Notes: generated from the sequence alone by a model not told the origin. A stretch of 64,000 bases of DNA from Streptomyces sp. NBC_00370 (GCF_036084755.1 NZ_CP107968.1:186001-250000); one strand, 5' to 3'; positions 16,216 to 25,376 are shown, counted from the first letter of the stretch. Program-made: numbers and translations.

Positions 16216-18018
16216 ATGACGACAACCTCACCGCCCGGCTGGCCTCATTGCGGATATGACTCGTCCACGGGGGATCCGGTGGGGTGCCGTGGCATCACCA
16301 TCCCCGGATCGGCGAACTGTCTCGCACACGCCGCTCCGGCCGAACGCACCGCGTATCTGGGATCCCTCGCGCCAGGCGGGGAGTTGAACCTGTGCGGCGT
16401 CACCATCAGCTCGAGCCTCCTGGACGACGTACTCGCACAGTTCACCGAGCCCGGTACCGGCCACTTGAGGATCGGTGCCGCCCGGTTCGACTCGGCCACT
16501 TTCACCGGCGACGTTTTCTTCGACTCGGCGACCTTCACAGGCGACGCATGGTTCAACTCGGCCACTTTCACGGGCCAAGCCATTTTCGACTCGGCCACCT
16601 TCAACGGCGAGGCATCGTTCGACTCGGCCACCTTCAACGGCGATGCAGTGTTCAACTCCGCCACGTTCTCCGGCGACGCCTTGTTCGAATCGGCCACCTT
16701 CGCTCGTGACGCCTGGTTCACCCCGGTCACCTTCACCGGCAAGGCTTGGTTCACCCACGGGAATTTCATGGCGAATGCCGACTTCAGCTCTGCCAACTTC
16801 ACCGGCGCCGCCTGGTTCCTCACTACGGCCTTCAGCCAGGACGCGCACTTCGGGTCCGCCACCTTCACCGGCAACGTCGTGTTCGAATGGGCTGCCTTCG
16901 CCGGTGAGGCCGAGTTCCGCTCGGCGTCTTTCGAGAGAGCTGCGTTCCTGGGACCGCTGCGTGGCGACCGGGTGGATTTGTCGGAGGCCACCTTCGGGTC
17001 TCCGATCAGGGTCGAGATCGACGCGAAGTCGCTCGTATGCCGTCGGACTCACTGGCTGGATACCGCCAGGGTCTGGGTTCGCTACGCCGAAGTGGACCTG
17101 AGTGACGCGGTCTTCGACCATCCCTTGACGATCGCCGCCCGCCGTCGGCCGCCTGCCACGGGGGCTGGCGCGTTCGCCGATGCCGACCCGCAGGCCCAGG
17201 TGACCTCCCTGCAGGGCGTGGACGCCGCGCACCTGGTGCTCACCGACATGGACCTGTCCCGTTGTCTGTTCTCGGGCACGGTTCATCTCGACCAGGTGCG
17301 GTTGGAAGGGCAGTACCGTCTGGCCACCGCCCCCGCCGGTCTCCGACGGCGCGGCGTGTGGCCGGTGCGGTGGACACCACGGCGGACACTGGCAGAAGAA
17401 CACCACTGGCGGGCCTCACGACAGGTGGGCGCAGACGGCTGGGAGCCAGCTCCCCAGGGGCGAGAGGTGTTGACGCCGGCGGCCCTTGCCCCGGTGTACC
17501 GGCAGTTGCGCAAGTCGTTCGAAGACGGCAAACACGAGCCCGGTGCGGCCGACTTCTACTACGGCGAGATGGAGATGCGCCGTCACGCCGACGACATTCC
17601 TCGCGGCGAACGGAGGCTGTTGACCCTCTACTGGGCCCTGTCCGGCTACGGCCTGCGCGCATCCCGCGCTCTGGGCTGGCTCCTGGCCGCCATGACACTG
17701 ACAGTGCTTCTCATGATGCTCTGGGGCCTGCCCCAAGGCGACACCCCCACGCGCAGCACCGGCGACCTCACCGGTCGACACGTCGTACTCACCACCACGA
17801 ATGCCGACCCGGCCAATCCCACAGGCCCGCTTCATCGCCGACTGACCAGTGGACGATTTGAGAAAAGTCTGCGTGTCGTCGTCAACTCCGTGGTCTTCCG
17901 CTCCTCCGGCCAGGGCCTCACGACCACCGGCACCTACACCGAGATGGCGTCCCGCCTTACCGAGCCCGTCCTCCTTGGTCTCGCGGCCCTTGCTGTCCGC
18001 AGCCGCATCAAACGCTGA
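16216..18018 (+). CDS. Pentapeptide-repeat membrane protein
   Basis: A 600-residue protein. Residues ~85-235 contain about thirty A(D/N)FxxATF-like pentapeptide units, as in 'FDSATFTGDAWFNSATF', which fold as a right-handed beta helix. A second short block of repeats lies at ~255-300 and ~340-360. After a charged linker, 'FYYGEMEMRRHA' leads to a membrane segment 'ALGWLLAAMTLTVLLMMLWGL' (~495-515) and a C-terminal amphipathic or membrane helix 'VLLGLAALAVRS'. The repeats are probably cytoplasmic. Related proteins occur across Streptomyces; function is unknown. An N-terminal 'CGYDSSTGDPVGCRG' Cys pair may bind metal. Confidence 0.85.
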   Translation: MTTTSPPGWPHCGYDSSTGDPVGCRGITIPGSANCLAHAAPAERTAYLGSLAPGGELNLCGVTISSSLLDDVLAQFTEPGTGHLRIGAARFDSATFTGDVFFDSATFTGDAWFNSATFTGQAIFDSATFNGEASFDSATFNGDAVFNSATFSGDALFESATFARDAWFTPVTFTGKAWFTHGNFMANADFSSANFTGAAWFLTTAFSQDAHFGSATFTGNVVFEWAAFAGEAEFRSASFERAAFLGPLRGDRVDLSEATFGSPIRVEIDAKSLVCRRTHWLDTARVWVRYAEVDLSDAVFDHPLTIAARRRPPATGAGAFADADPQAQVTSLQGVDAAHLVLTDMDLSRCLFSGTVHLDQVRLEGQYRLATAPAGLRRRGVWPVRWTPRRTLAEEHHWRASRQVGADGWEPAPQGREVLTPAALAPVYRQLRKSFEDGKHEPGAADFYYGEMEMRRHADDIPRGERRLLTLYWALSGYGLRASRALGWLLAAMTLTVLLMMLWGLPQGDTPTRSTGDLTGRHVVLTTTNADPANPTGPLHRRLTSGRFEKSLRVVVNSVVFRSSGQGLTTTGTYTEMASRLTEPVLLGLAALAVRSRIKR

Positions 18019-18550
18019 CAGCCGGCAACGGTCCTGCCGTGCAGGGTTCCCCGCGTCGCCGGGCGGTGTGGCCGTGAGATGAGTGCATGACCGTGGCGGA
18101 TGCAGGCGAACGGGAGCAGGCACCTGGAAATACGTTCCCGGGGGGCCTCGTGGGCGCGGCGGCCGTTGTCGCGGAAGTAGTGCTCGCCCAGGCCCTGCGC
18201 GGCGATGTTCAGCAACTGCCGCCCGCCGGGCTTGATGTCGATGTCAGCGCGCTACCTGCGTTCTCTCTGCCTTGTTCGGCCGTGGGCCGCACCGCCTGTT
18301 CCTCCATCGTGTCGACAACCAATTTAGTCAGTAATATTGACTACTTTACTGATATAGCGACGCCATGACAACCGCAACCCGCGTGCGGCGGCCGAGGGGG
18401 CGGGCGCGTGCGGAACATGGCGAGCGCGCAGTCGGGCGCGCCACCGAGCCCGAGGCTGAGGCCAGGATCGGCGGGCGATCCGGCCCGGCGGCGGTTGTCG
18501 TAGGGTGTGAACCTCGTGGGATCAGGTGGGCGACGGAGCCGAAAGTGGTT
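18019..18550. other. Gene-free stretch before MarR gene
   Basis: A - strand frame reads 'GGRQLLNIAAQGLGEHYFRDNGRRA' around 18150-18235, which looks like a fragment of a real protein but was not identified. The rest contains the operator at 18326-18342 and an unusually AT-rich promoter zone (18320-18360). Confidence 0.4.
18326..18342. promoter_or_regulatory. MarR-type operator, copy 1
   Basis: AGTCA-N7-TGACT sits in an AT-rich block upstream of the MarR gene. The same motif with the same spacer recurs at 19091-19107 ahead of the methyltransferase gene. Confidence 0.7.
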
Positions 18551-18994
18551 ATGGACGACGAGCAGCGGGTCAATCTGGGGACGTCGCTGTTCATCCCGTA
18601 CCGGTACACCGAGGATCGGATGTTCCGGGCCCTGCAGGACGCCGGGTTCGACGACTGGACCCTCGCCCAGTGCCGGGTGTTCCAACGCGTCGCCCCGGAC
18701 GGCTCGCGCCTCACGGACCTCGCCGACCAGGCACAAATGAGCAAACAGAGCGCCGGCGTACTGGTGGACCAACTGGAACGCCTCGGCTACGTCCGCCGGG
18801 TCCCCGACCCCACGGACGGGCGCGCCCGATTGATCGTGATCGAGGAGCGCGGCCGGCGGGCAGTCGAAGTGGCCTCGGCGACACTCGACGAGATCCTCTC
18901 GGAGTGGAAGGCCTACCTGGGCACCCGCAACTTCACGTTGCTGCACCAGATCCTGGACCAGCTCCGCGAAATCACCGACCCCTACGCCCGGTAG
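18551..18994 (+). CDS. MarR family regulator
   Basis: A 147-residue MarR-type winged-helix protein. Visible: 'SLFIPYRYTEDRMFRALQDAGF', the recognition region 'LADQAQMSKQSAGVLVDQLERLGYVRRVPDPTDGRAR' and a C-terminal dimerisation helix. The wing has the typical DPTDGRA. ATG 18551 was chosen because homology begins there; the frame is open to 18365. Matching AGTCA-N7-TGACT palindromes occur before this gene and before the next, so it probably represses itself and the methyltransferase. Confidence 0.85.
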   Translation: MDDEQRVNLGTSLFIPYRYTEDRMFRALQDAGFDDWTLAQCRVFQRVAPDGSRLTDLADQAQMSKQSAGVLVDQLERLGYVRRVPDPTDGRARLIVIEERGRRAVEVASATLDEILSEWKAYLGTRNFTLLHQILDQLREITDPYAR

Positions 18995-19090
18995 CCCCGA
19001 CCGCGCCGAGCCGCCCCACCCCCCGGCCCCCGGTTCGCCCCGGGCCGCCGGGGCGGTGGGCGCCGACAAGCTTCGACTCCACCGTGATGT

Positions 19091-19127
19091 AGTCAGCTTG
19101 ATTGACTTATTCGTCAGTTATTCTGAC
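19091..19127. promoter_or_regulatory. MarR-type operators, copies 2 and 3
   Basis: AGTCA-N7-TGACT (19091-19107) is followed by GTCAG-N5-CTGAC (19113-19127), 49 bases before the methyltransferase start. The first repeats the site upstream of the MarR gene exactly in its arms. Confidence 0.7.
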
Positions 19128-19175
19128 GGTAGGGCGCGTGGCTGCCAACGCGGTCTTTCAAACAAGGAGTGAGTC

Positions 19176-20123
19176 ATGAACGACAACATCGAGCAGAGCG
19201 ATCCGGTGGCCCTACTGGAAGGTCAGGTGTGGGCGATGGCCGCGGTGGTCGCGACCTTACGGGAGACCGGGACGAGCTCACTGGAGGAGGCTCTGGCGGC
19301 GGACCCGGCGCGTACCGCAGTGCTGGAAGCGGCCGGCGTCGTGCGACGGGACGGGGGGAAGGCGACAGCCGCCCCCGTGTTGCAGCTCGGTCCCGCCTCC
19401 TCCAACATGGCGTCCGCCCGGCTCAGTTCGATGCGGCAGGCGGTCGCCGCCGCCGCCGGCGAGGCCGTCACGGGGTGGGACGGGCAGAGCGACAACGTAC
19501 TGCTCGATCAGGGACGCGCCTCCGCGGGCACCGGGCACGCGCTCGCCACGCGTCTCGTGCCCTCCCTGCCGGGACTCGCCGACCGACTCGCCACCACGGG
19601 CAGCCGCATTCTGGACATCGGCACCGGGACCGGCGCGCTCGCCCTCGCGCTGGCCCAGGACCTGCCGCACGTCCATGTGACCGGGATCGACAGCCTGGAG
19701 CGAGCGATCCGGCTGGCCGGCCAGGAATTGGTCAAGGCTGGACCGGAGTCCGCCGACCGAGTCGAGGTGCGGCATCAGGATGCTGTCGATCTGCGCGAAC
19801 GGGATCTCTACGACCTGATCTGGCTGCCCGCACCTTTCCTGTCCGACGACGCGCTGAACGCCTGCCTCCCTCACGTGACGGCTGCCCTCACGGACGGAGG
19901 ATGGCTGGTGGCCGGCACCAACCCGGCACCGCCCGAGCCGCTGCTCGCAGCCGTCGCCGACTGGACTGCGGCGCGCAACGGCGGCAGCGCGACGACCTCA
20001 CACCGGATGAAACAGGCGCTGAGCGACCTGGGGTTCCAGGACCTGCGCCAGATTGCCACGGCGCCAGGCGGCCCGGTACTCGTGGCCGGCCGCCGCCCGA
20101 AGCACGCCGCGTCCGTGTCGTAA
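19176..20123 (+). CDS. SAM-dependent methyltransferase
   Basis: A 315-residue class I methyltransferase. The SAM-binding motif I is 'ILDIGTGTGALALALAQ' (~145-161), with motif II acid in 'VHVTGIDSLERA' and 'DLIWLPAPFLSDDAL' as motif IV. The N-terminal ~130 residues are helical, with a winged-helix-like opening similar to small-molecule O-methyltransferases, and may be a dimerisation domain. Start 19176 has AAGGAGTGAG upstream. The substrate is unknown. Operators shared with the upstream MarR gene suggest control by that protein. Confidence 0.85.
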   Translation: MNDNIEQSDPVALLEGQVWAMAAVVATLRETGTSSLEEALAADPARTAVLEAAGVVRRDGGKATAAPVLQLGPASSNMASARLSSMRQAVAAAAGEAVTGWDGQSDNVLLDQGRASAGTGHALATRLVPSLPGLADRLATTGSRILDIGTGTGALALALAQDLPHVHVTGIDSLERAIRLAGQELVKAGPESADRVEVRHQDAVDLRERDLYDLIWLPAPFLSDDALNACLPHVTAALTDGGWLVAGTNPAPPEPLLAAVADWTAARNGGSATTSHRMKQALSDLGFQDLRQIATAPGGPVLVAGRRPKHAASVS

Positions 20124-20223
20124 CCAAGCGGTCGAGCGGTGACCGACACCCCGCGGCGCTTCCGCCGAAGGAGGTGTCGCGTCCACGTTTCCGCCGCTTC
20201 AGGGCCGTTCCTCATTTTGGTGG

Positions 20224-20269
20224 TCGCGGAGTGGTCCTTACCCAGGGCTTCGGGAGGACCACTCCGCGA
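20224..20269 (+). terminator. Long stem-loop after methyltransferase
   Basis: Arms of 15 bases, TCGCGGAGTGGTCCT (20224-20238) and its exact complement (20255-20269), enclose a 16-base loop. It lies 100 bases past the methyltransferase stop. Confidence 0.7.
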
Positions 20270-20609
20270 TCCCGGTTCATCGGGATGCCCTGGCCGCTGA
20301 CTCAACGAGGGCGTTCGGGGAGAAGCTGGTGCTCGTCCGCGTTTCGTCCGTGCCCCGCGACGGAGCGGTTCCACGACGAGCACCTGGTGCGCACCGACCG
20401 TTTTGCCCAGCTGACGGTATGACCAGAGCCTCCCGGCCTGAAGGCGCCAGATGCCACGCGTCCCGCGCCAGGTGGCGCAGACACCGCCAAGGTGCCCGGA
20501 CCCGCACTCTTTCGGATCAACAGCACGTCGATCGGCGACTGGACCCGAGACGCCCCAGGGTGCGGCGGGTGGCGCTTCTGCGCGAATCGGGCAGAGCCGA
20601 ACTGCACGT
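20270..20609. other. Gene-free stretch
   Basis: Nothing recognisable. Frames on both strands are open because of base composition, and no start with a ribosome site or family motif was found. Confidence 0.5.
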
Positions 20610-21242
20610 TCAGGCCGGCGGTACGGCGTGGTCGTGAATGTGGGTGATCACGGCGTCGAGGGCCGCTTCGAGGGCCTCGGTGGTGTGCTGTGCTTGCGCG
20701 AGGACAAGCCCGCCCTGCACTGCCGCCAACAAGGCGAGGGACAGCGTGCTCGCGTCGGTCTCCGGCCGCAGGGAGCCGTTGTCGACCATGGCGGCCAGGC
20801 CGGCGCGGATCGCTTCGGACCACATGGTGAAGCTGGCGGCCAGAGCGTCGCGCGCCCACGGATGGTCGTCGGACAGCTCGCTGGACAGGGTGCCCAGCGG
20901 GCAGCCCCCGGCCCCGTTCTGCCGGCGGGCGGCGTCGACCACCACCTGGCGCCATGACCGCAGCGCCTCGATGCTGTCGAGCCTGGCCAGCAGCGGTGCT
21001 TGGTGGGACAGGATCGCCTCGGACTGGAATGCGATGACCGCGCGGGTGAGGTCGTCCTTGTCGGCGAAGTAGTGATAGATCTGCGACGAGCTGACGCCGG
21101 CGGCATCGCGGACAGCGGGGGTGCTGGTGCCCGCCACGCCGCGGCGGTACATGAGGTCGGCTGCGGCCGCGACGATCCGCTCGCGCGTCTCACGCCCTTT
21201 CCGCGTGCTGGGCTCCTCCTGCGGCGCTGCTCGTGTCGGCAT
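20610..21242 (-). CDS. TetR family repressor of SDR/NmrA operon
   Basis: A 210-residue TetR regulator. The DNA-binding domain 'RIVAAAADLMYRRGVAGTSTPAVRDAAGVSSSQIYHYFADKDDL' is at ~23-65 in family order. The ligand domain contains 'GGCPLGTLSSEL' (~115-126), the mark of the TetR_C_6-type subgroup that often carries a reactive Cys. It is divergent from an SDR-NmrA pair. Three GATTGGAT half-sites lie in the 82-base gap, so it is probably autoregulated and represses that operon. Confidence 0.88.
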   Translation of the reverse strand: MPTRAAPQEEPSTRKGRETRERIVAAAADLMYRRGVAGTSTPAVRDAAGVSSSQIYHYFADKDDLTRAVIAFQSEAILSHQAPLLARLDSIEALRSWRQVVVDAARRQNGAGGCPLGTLSSELSDDHPWARDALAASFTMWSEAIRAGLAAMVDNGSLRPETDASTLSLALLAAVQGGLVLAQAQHTTEALEAALDAVITHIHDHAVPPA

Positions 21243-21266
21243 TGAACCCCCTCAAGACTGGACTTG

Positions 21267-21315
21267 CCTATCCAATCCTACCCGCCTTAGATTGGATAGG
21301 TCGATCCAATCTAAG
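21267..21315. promoter_or_regulatory. Three-half-site TetR operator
   Basis: ATCCAATC (21270-21277), GATTGGAT (21290-21297) and ATCCAATC (21304-21311) alternate in orientation. The last two form a perfect palindrome with 12-base arms (CTTAGATTGGAT, 21286-21297, and 21304-21315). The first two form another with 11-base arms (21267-21277 and 21290-21300). Confidence 0.8.
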
Positions 21316-21324
21316 GGGTGGCGA

Positions 21325-22041
21325 GTGAGTACTGAGTTGACAACGGTCCTGATCACGGGTGGAACCTCGGGCATCGGCCGGGCGACCGCGCAACTGTTCA
21401 GCCGGCGCGGTGCCTCGGTGATCATCACCGGCCGCGACGAGGACCGGGGCAAGGAGGTCGCCGCCGAGACCGGCGGGCGCTTCATTCGCGCCGATCTCGC
21501 CGCACCCGAGGAAGTGCGACGCCTGGCTGCCGAGGCCGGCGAGGTGGACGTACTGGTCAACAACGCCGGCTACTGGGAGTTGGGCCCGACCGCCGAGACC
21601 ACCGACGCGGCCTTCGACACGATGAGCGCGGTGAACGTCCGGGCCCCGTTCTTCCTCACCGCGGCATTGGCTCCGCAGATGGCCGCACGTGGTCGCGGGG
21701 CGATTGTGAACGTCTCCACCATGGTCGCCACCCGTGGGGCCGAGGACATGGCCGCCTACGGGGCGAGCAAGGCGGCCCTGGAGGCGTTGACCCGCTCCTG
21801 GGCGGCCGAATTCGGCCCGGCCGGCGTGCGCGTCAACGCCGTCGCGCTCGGACCCAGCCGGACCGAGATCACCCAGAGCATGGGCGACTTGCTCGACACC
21901 CTCGCGGCCGCCAGCCCGCTGGGCCGGGCGAACGAACCCGACGAGGTCGCCCGCGTCATCGTCTACCTCGCGGGTGAGGACGCCCGGCCGATCACCGGAG
22001 CCGTCCTCGCCGTTGACGCGGGCCGCGTCGCCACGCTCTGA
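21325..22041 (+). CDS. Short-chain dehydrogenase/reductase
   Basis: A 238-residue classical SDR. It has the cofactor motif 'VLITGGTSGIGRATA', 'VLVNNAGYWELG', the catalytic Ser region 'IVNVSTMVA' and 'AAYGASKAALEALT' with the YxxxK pair, then 'VNAVALGPSRTEI'. Arg in 'IITGRDEDRG' suggests NADP preference. The substrate is unknown. GTG 21325 has AAGGGG 6 bases upstream, which also places the operator upstream. It is followed by an NmrA-like gene 49 bases later, probably on the same transcript. Confidence 0.88.
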   Translation: MSTELTTVLITGGTSGIGRATAQLFSRRGASVIITGRDEDRGKEVAAETGGRFIRADLAAPEEVRRLAAEAGEVDVLVNNAGYWELGPTAETTDAAFDTMSAVNVRAPFFLTAALAPQMAARGRGAIVNVSTMVATRGAEDMAAYGASKAALEALTRSWAAEFGPAGVRVNAVALGPSRTEITQSMGDLLDTLAAASPLGRANEPDEVARVIVYLAGEDARPITGAVLAVDAGRVATL

Positions 22042-22090
22042 CCGTTCGTCACTGTCCTTGCAGCAATCGACCAAACTTGAGGGAAACAAC

Positions 22091-22942
22091 ATGATTCTGG
22101 TTACCGGCGCGACCGGCACGGTCGGGTCAGAAGCCGTGCAGCTGCTGTCCGCAAGGCACCAGCCCGCCCGGGCATTGGTCCGCGACCCGGACCGTGTGAC
22201 GAACCGCACCGGCCTCGCCGACGAGATCGAGATCGTCACCGGCGACTTCGACCTCCCGGACACACTGGACGCGGCCCTGCACGGCATCGACACCGTCGTG
22301 CTGGTCAGCCCGGCCGTGCCGGCCCAGGAGATCGCGGTCATCGACAGCGCGGTCCGGCAGGGTGTATCGCACATTGTCAAGATCACCAGCAAGGCGTCAG
22401 CCGATTCCCCGGTCGACCGGCGGCGTGGACAGGCGCGGATCGAGGCGCACCTCGCGGCCACCGGCGTGGCGCACACGCTGCTGCGCTCGAACGCGTACCT
22501 GCAGAACCTGCTCGCGCTGGCCCCGATGATCCGACAGACGCGGGGCTTTGTGATGTCGGCGGGCGACGGACAGGTCGGGATGATCGACGCCCGGGACGTC
22601 GCCGCCGCCGCGACGGCCATCGCCACCGCGCCGGCCGAGCACGCGGGCCGCACCTACCGGCTCACCGGCCCTGCCCTCATCACCTACATCGACATCGCCA
22701 AAGAACTCTCCGCGACACTGGGACACGAGATCGAGTACCGCCAGATCAGTCCGGACGAACACCGGGCGGCGATGATCAAGGCGAGCGTCCCAGAACCCGT
22801 CGCGATCTCCAACGCCCAAGCGTTCGGTCTGATCGCCGACGGCGACGCAGCCTGGCTGACCGGCGACGTGGCGACCCTCACCGGCACCGCCCCGCGCAGC
22901 CTGCACACCTTCATCACCGAACGCGCCGCGGCCTTCGCCTGA
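22091..22942 (+). CDS. NmrA-like NAD(P)-binding protein
   Basis: A 283-residue atypical SDR of the NmrA/QOR2 type: 'MILVTGATGTVGSEAVQLL' at the N-terminus, 'RALVRDPDRV', 'VVLVSPAVPAQE' and a C-terminal substrate domain with 'ITYIDIAKELSATLGHEIEYRQIS'. The usual catalytic Tyr is absent, as in this subgroup, so it is either a quinone reductase or a redox sensor. The start follows GAGGGAAACAAC. It is the second gene of the SDR operon under the divergent TetR protein. Confidence 0.85.
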   Translation: MILVTGATGTVGSEAVQLLSARHQPARALVRDPDRVTNRTGLADEIEIVTGDFDLPDTLDAALHGIDTVVLVSPAVPAQEIAVIDSAVRQGVSHIVKITSKASADSPVDRRRGQARIEAHLAATGVAHTLLRSNAYLQNLLALAPMIRQTRGFVMSAGDGQVGMIDARDVAAAATAIATAPAEHAGRTYRLTGPALITYIDIAKELSATLGHEIEYRQISPDEHRAAMIKASVPEPVAISNAQAFGLIADGDAAWLTGDVATLTGTAPRSLHTFITERAAAFA

Positions 22943-22989
22943 GCCGGGAAAACAACGAGATCCACGCCCCAAGGGCTGTACCGTAAATG

Positions 22990-23700
22990 ATCTTCGACGT
23001 GGCCAGGGTGTCTCGGGCCGTCGCGGCTGCCGTCTGTCCGGCGAAGTTGAGGTTGTGCAGGCGGTCGATGCCGAGCATGCCGTGGTGGACGCCGTCGCCC
23101 TTGAGCCGACAATCGCGCAGGATCTTCCAGCACTTCATGCGGGCGAAGACGTGCTCCACGCGGGCCCGGACCTGCTTGTGAGAGGTGTTGTGTGTCTTCT
23201 GCCAGTCGGTCAGTTCTTCGCCCTTGCGGCGGCGGTCGGCATCACCAGGCCGGTGCCCGGATAGCCGCCGTCGGCGATGGTCGTCATCTTGCCGACGGCG
23301 CCCTTCGCGCCGGATTCCTCCCATACCTTGCAGTCGTCGCGGTTGCCGGGCAGCGGCTGGCCGACGACCACGTGAGGCGGGTATCGGCATCGATGACGAC
23401 CTGATGGTTCGTGGAACAGCGGTAGTTCTTCGACTGCTCGGCCACCGTGTGGTCGCGCGTGGGCACCAGGGTGCCGTCCACGATCAGCACGGTGTCCTTC
23501 GCGAACCGCTGGCGCGGCCGGAGTGCGAGCTTCGGGCCGAGATGGTCGATGATCCGGTCAGCGGCGGACTTCGAGACGCCAAAAAGCGGGGTGAGCTGGC
23601 GCAGCGTCAAGTCCGTGCGCCAGTACGCCGCGACCAGCAGTACGCGGTCCTCCAGCGGCAGGCTCCACGGCCGTCCGCGCCGCGGCTGTCCGCGCCGCGG
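22990..23700 (-). pseudogene. IS5 family transposase (DDE_Tnp_4), frameshifted
   Basis: Three reading frames together give one transposase. 'LPLEDRVLLVAAYWRTDLTL' to 'SAADRIIDHLGP' is the helix-turn-helix. 'VLIVDGTLVPTRDH' has the first catalytic Asp, and 'STNHQVVIDAD' follows. A shift near 23360 then gives 'KMTTIADGGYPGTGLVMP' with the second Asp, and another near 23260 gives 'VEHVFARMKCWKILRDCR' with the Glu. The N-terminus is missing or altered near 23700, where a 15-base unit (CGCCGCGGCTGTCCG) is tandemly repeated. Terminal repeats were not found. Confidence 0.8.
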
Positions 23701-23793
23701 CTGTCGGACAGCCGCCGTGCCCGCGGGTGCGACAGCACCTGGAGCGTGCACCAATCCGATGCGTCGGTGGGGTCGGTCGACTGCGACGAGTTC

Positions 23794-24127
23794 ACGATGG
23801 CTTCGACACACGAAACCGGCGGCTACCCGAAGAGCGTGAACCTGGTGACATCCGGCAGCAAGTGCGCCCAGGTGCTCACCGACAAGCTGGACGACGGATC
23901 CGCGACTTCGGGATCCTCGCGGACACCCGCACGGCAGCAAACGGGCCCACCGGCACGGAGCGGTGTGCACGCGCGGCGATCTCAAGTGTGCAGGATCAGC
24001 GGGCGTTCACATCGTTCCCCGCTCCGTCGTGGCGCATGCTGGACGCTGATGGGTTCTTACCGACCCTGCCCGGGTTTGAGCACTGCACGTCAACAGCGAC
24101 AACCTGCAACTGGTCCAAAATCGGCTG
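23794..24127 (+). pseudogene. Unidentified frameshifted gene
   Basis: Two frames carry plausible protein: 'THETGGYPKSVNLVTSGSKC' (23808-23900), then a shift to 'DFGILADTRTAANGPTGTER' through 'SWRMLDADGFLPTLPGFEHC' (23910-24090). Together they resemble part of a secreted or lipoprotein-like domain, but I cannot name the family. It adjoins the broken IS5 element. Confidence 0.35.
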
Positions 24128-24241
24128 ACGCATAGCCTGAGCCGACAGATGAAACAGGAAGGGGCCGACCCAGTGGGCCGGCCCCCTTCTCCGTCTCCCT
24201 CAACTTGCTCGGGCTCAGGCTCAGGCGGCCGGGTTCAGGGG

Positions 24242-25315
24242 TCAGGCGCCCCCGAGGGTGGGGTAGTCGGTGTAGCCGGTGGCGTCGCCGCCGTATGCCT
24301 TGCTCATGTCGGCTTCGTTGAGGGGTGCTCCGGTGGCGAGGCGGTGCGGGAGGTCGGGGTTGGCCATGAAGAGCTGGCCGAAGGAGAGGATGTCGGCCGC
24401 ACGATCCTGGATGAGGGGCAACTGCTCGGCGCCGGTGCGCGAGCCGAGGGTGACGGGGTTAAGCATGAAGACGCCGTTCCACTGCTCGCGCAGGACGGGA
24501 GTGAGGTCGGGGGCCACGGTCTCCATGACATGGAGGTAGGCCAGTCCCAGGGGGTTGATGGCTTCGAGGAGCAGGGGGTAGGTCTCGGTGTAGTCGTCCT
24601 CGATGATGTCGTTGAAGGGGTTCGCCGGGGAGATGCGCAGCCCGGTCCGGTGCGCTCCGATCGCGGCCGCGACAGCCTCGACGACCTCGGTGGTGAAGCG
24701 GATCCGGTTGCGGGGGCTGCCGCCCCACTCGTCGGTACGGGTGTTGGCGTTGGTGGACAGGAACTGCTGGAGCAGGTAGCCGTTCGCGCCGTGGATCTCC
24801 ACGCCGTCGAATCCAGCGGCGATCGCGTTGCGCGCGGCGGTGGCGAAGTCTTCGACGGTCTGGCGGATGTCGTCGGCGGTCATCTGGGTGGGTACGACGA
24901 AGTCCTTCATGCCCTCAGGGGTGAAGGTCTGCCCGGCGGCCCGGACGGCGGAGGGGCCGGTAGGGGTGAGAGGGGTGTCGTAGTTGGCGGGGTGACCGAT
25001 GCGGCCGGTGTGCATGAGCTGGGCGAAGATCACACCGCCCTTGGCGTGCACGGCGTCGGTGACCTGGCGCCATGCCTGTATCTGGGTGTCGTTGTGCAGG
25101 CCGGGGGTGAAGGGGTAGCCCTGGCCGATGACGTTGGGCTGGGTGCCCTCGGTGACGATCAGGCCGGCGGTGGCGCGCTGGGCGTAGTACTCGGCGGCCA
25201 TCGGAGCGGGGCTGCGATCGGGGCCGTAGGCGCGGCTGCGGGTCATCGGAGCCATGGCGATGCGGTTCTTCAGCTCGTAGGGGCCGACCTTGATCGGGTC
25301 AAAAGCGGTAGTCAT
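24242..25315 (-). CDS. Old yellow enzyme family alkene reductase
   Basis: A 357-residue FMN-dependent ene-reductase (NemA/OYE type). Family landmarks are 'NRIAMAPMTRSRA', 'LIVTEGTQPN', 'FAQLMHTGRIGHPAN', the active-site His-Asn pair in 'GVEIHGANGYLLQQFLS', 'RTDEWGGSPRNRIRFT' and 'ADILSFGQLFMANPDLPHRL'. It reduces electron-poor C=C bonds using NAD(P)H and may detoxify electrophiles. GGAAGG precedes ATG 25315 by 7 bases. It is divergent from a TetR gene, with the operator CTGTACG-N4-CGTACAG between them. Confidence 0.92.
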   Translation of the reverse strand: MTTAFDPIKVGPYELKNRIAMAPMTRSRAYGPDRSPAPMAAEYYAQRATAGLIVTEGTQPNVIGQGYPFTPGLHNDTQIQAWRQVTDAVHAKGGVIFAQLMHTGRIGHPANYDTPLTPTGPSAVRAAGQTFTPEGMKDFVVPTQMTADDIRQTVEDFATAARNAIAAGFDGVEIHGANGYLLQQFLSTNANTRTDEWGGSPRNRIRFTTEVVEAVAAAIGAHRTGLRISPANPFNDIIEDDYTETYPLLLEAINPLGLAYLHVMETVAPDLTPVLREQWNGVFMLNPVTLGSRTGAEQLPLIQDRAADILSFGQLFMANPDLPHRLATGAPLNEADMSKAYGGDATGYTDYPTLGGA

Positions 25316-25376
25316 GGCGGTGCCTTCCAAGAAAAGTGAGATCGGTGAGCGCCGCCACACGAAGCAGCGGCCATTT

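Noticed and set aside
16500..16930. DNA tandem repeat suggesting a CRISPR or satellite array
   Set aside because: The periodicity is codon-based pentapeptide coding (TTC-x-x-GCC pattern). There are no constant repeats with unique spacers.
23670..23705. 15-base tandem unit CGCCGCGGCTGTCCG
   Set aside because: Two copies inside a decayed transposase gene. Likely replication slippage, no function inferred.
24149..25339. A 396-codon + strand frame across the old yellow enzyme gene
   Set aside because: Complementary frame with no motif and Gly/Val-rich composition.
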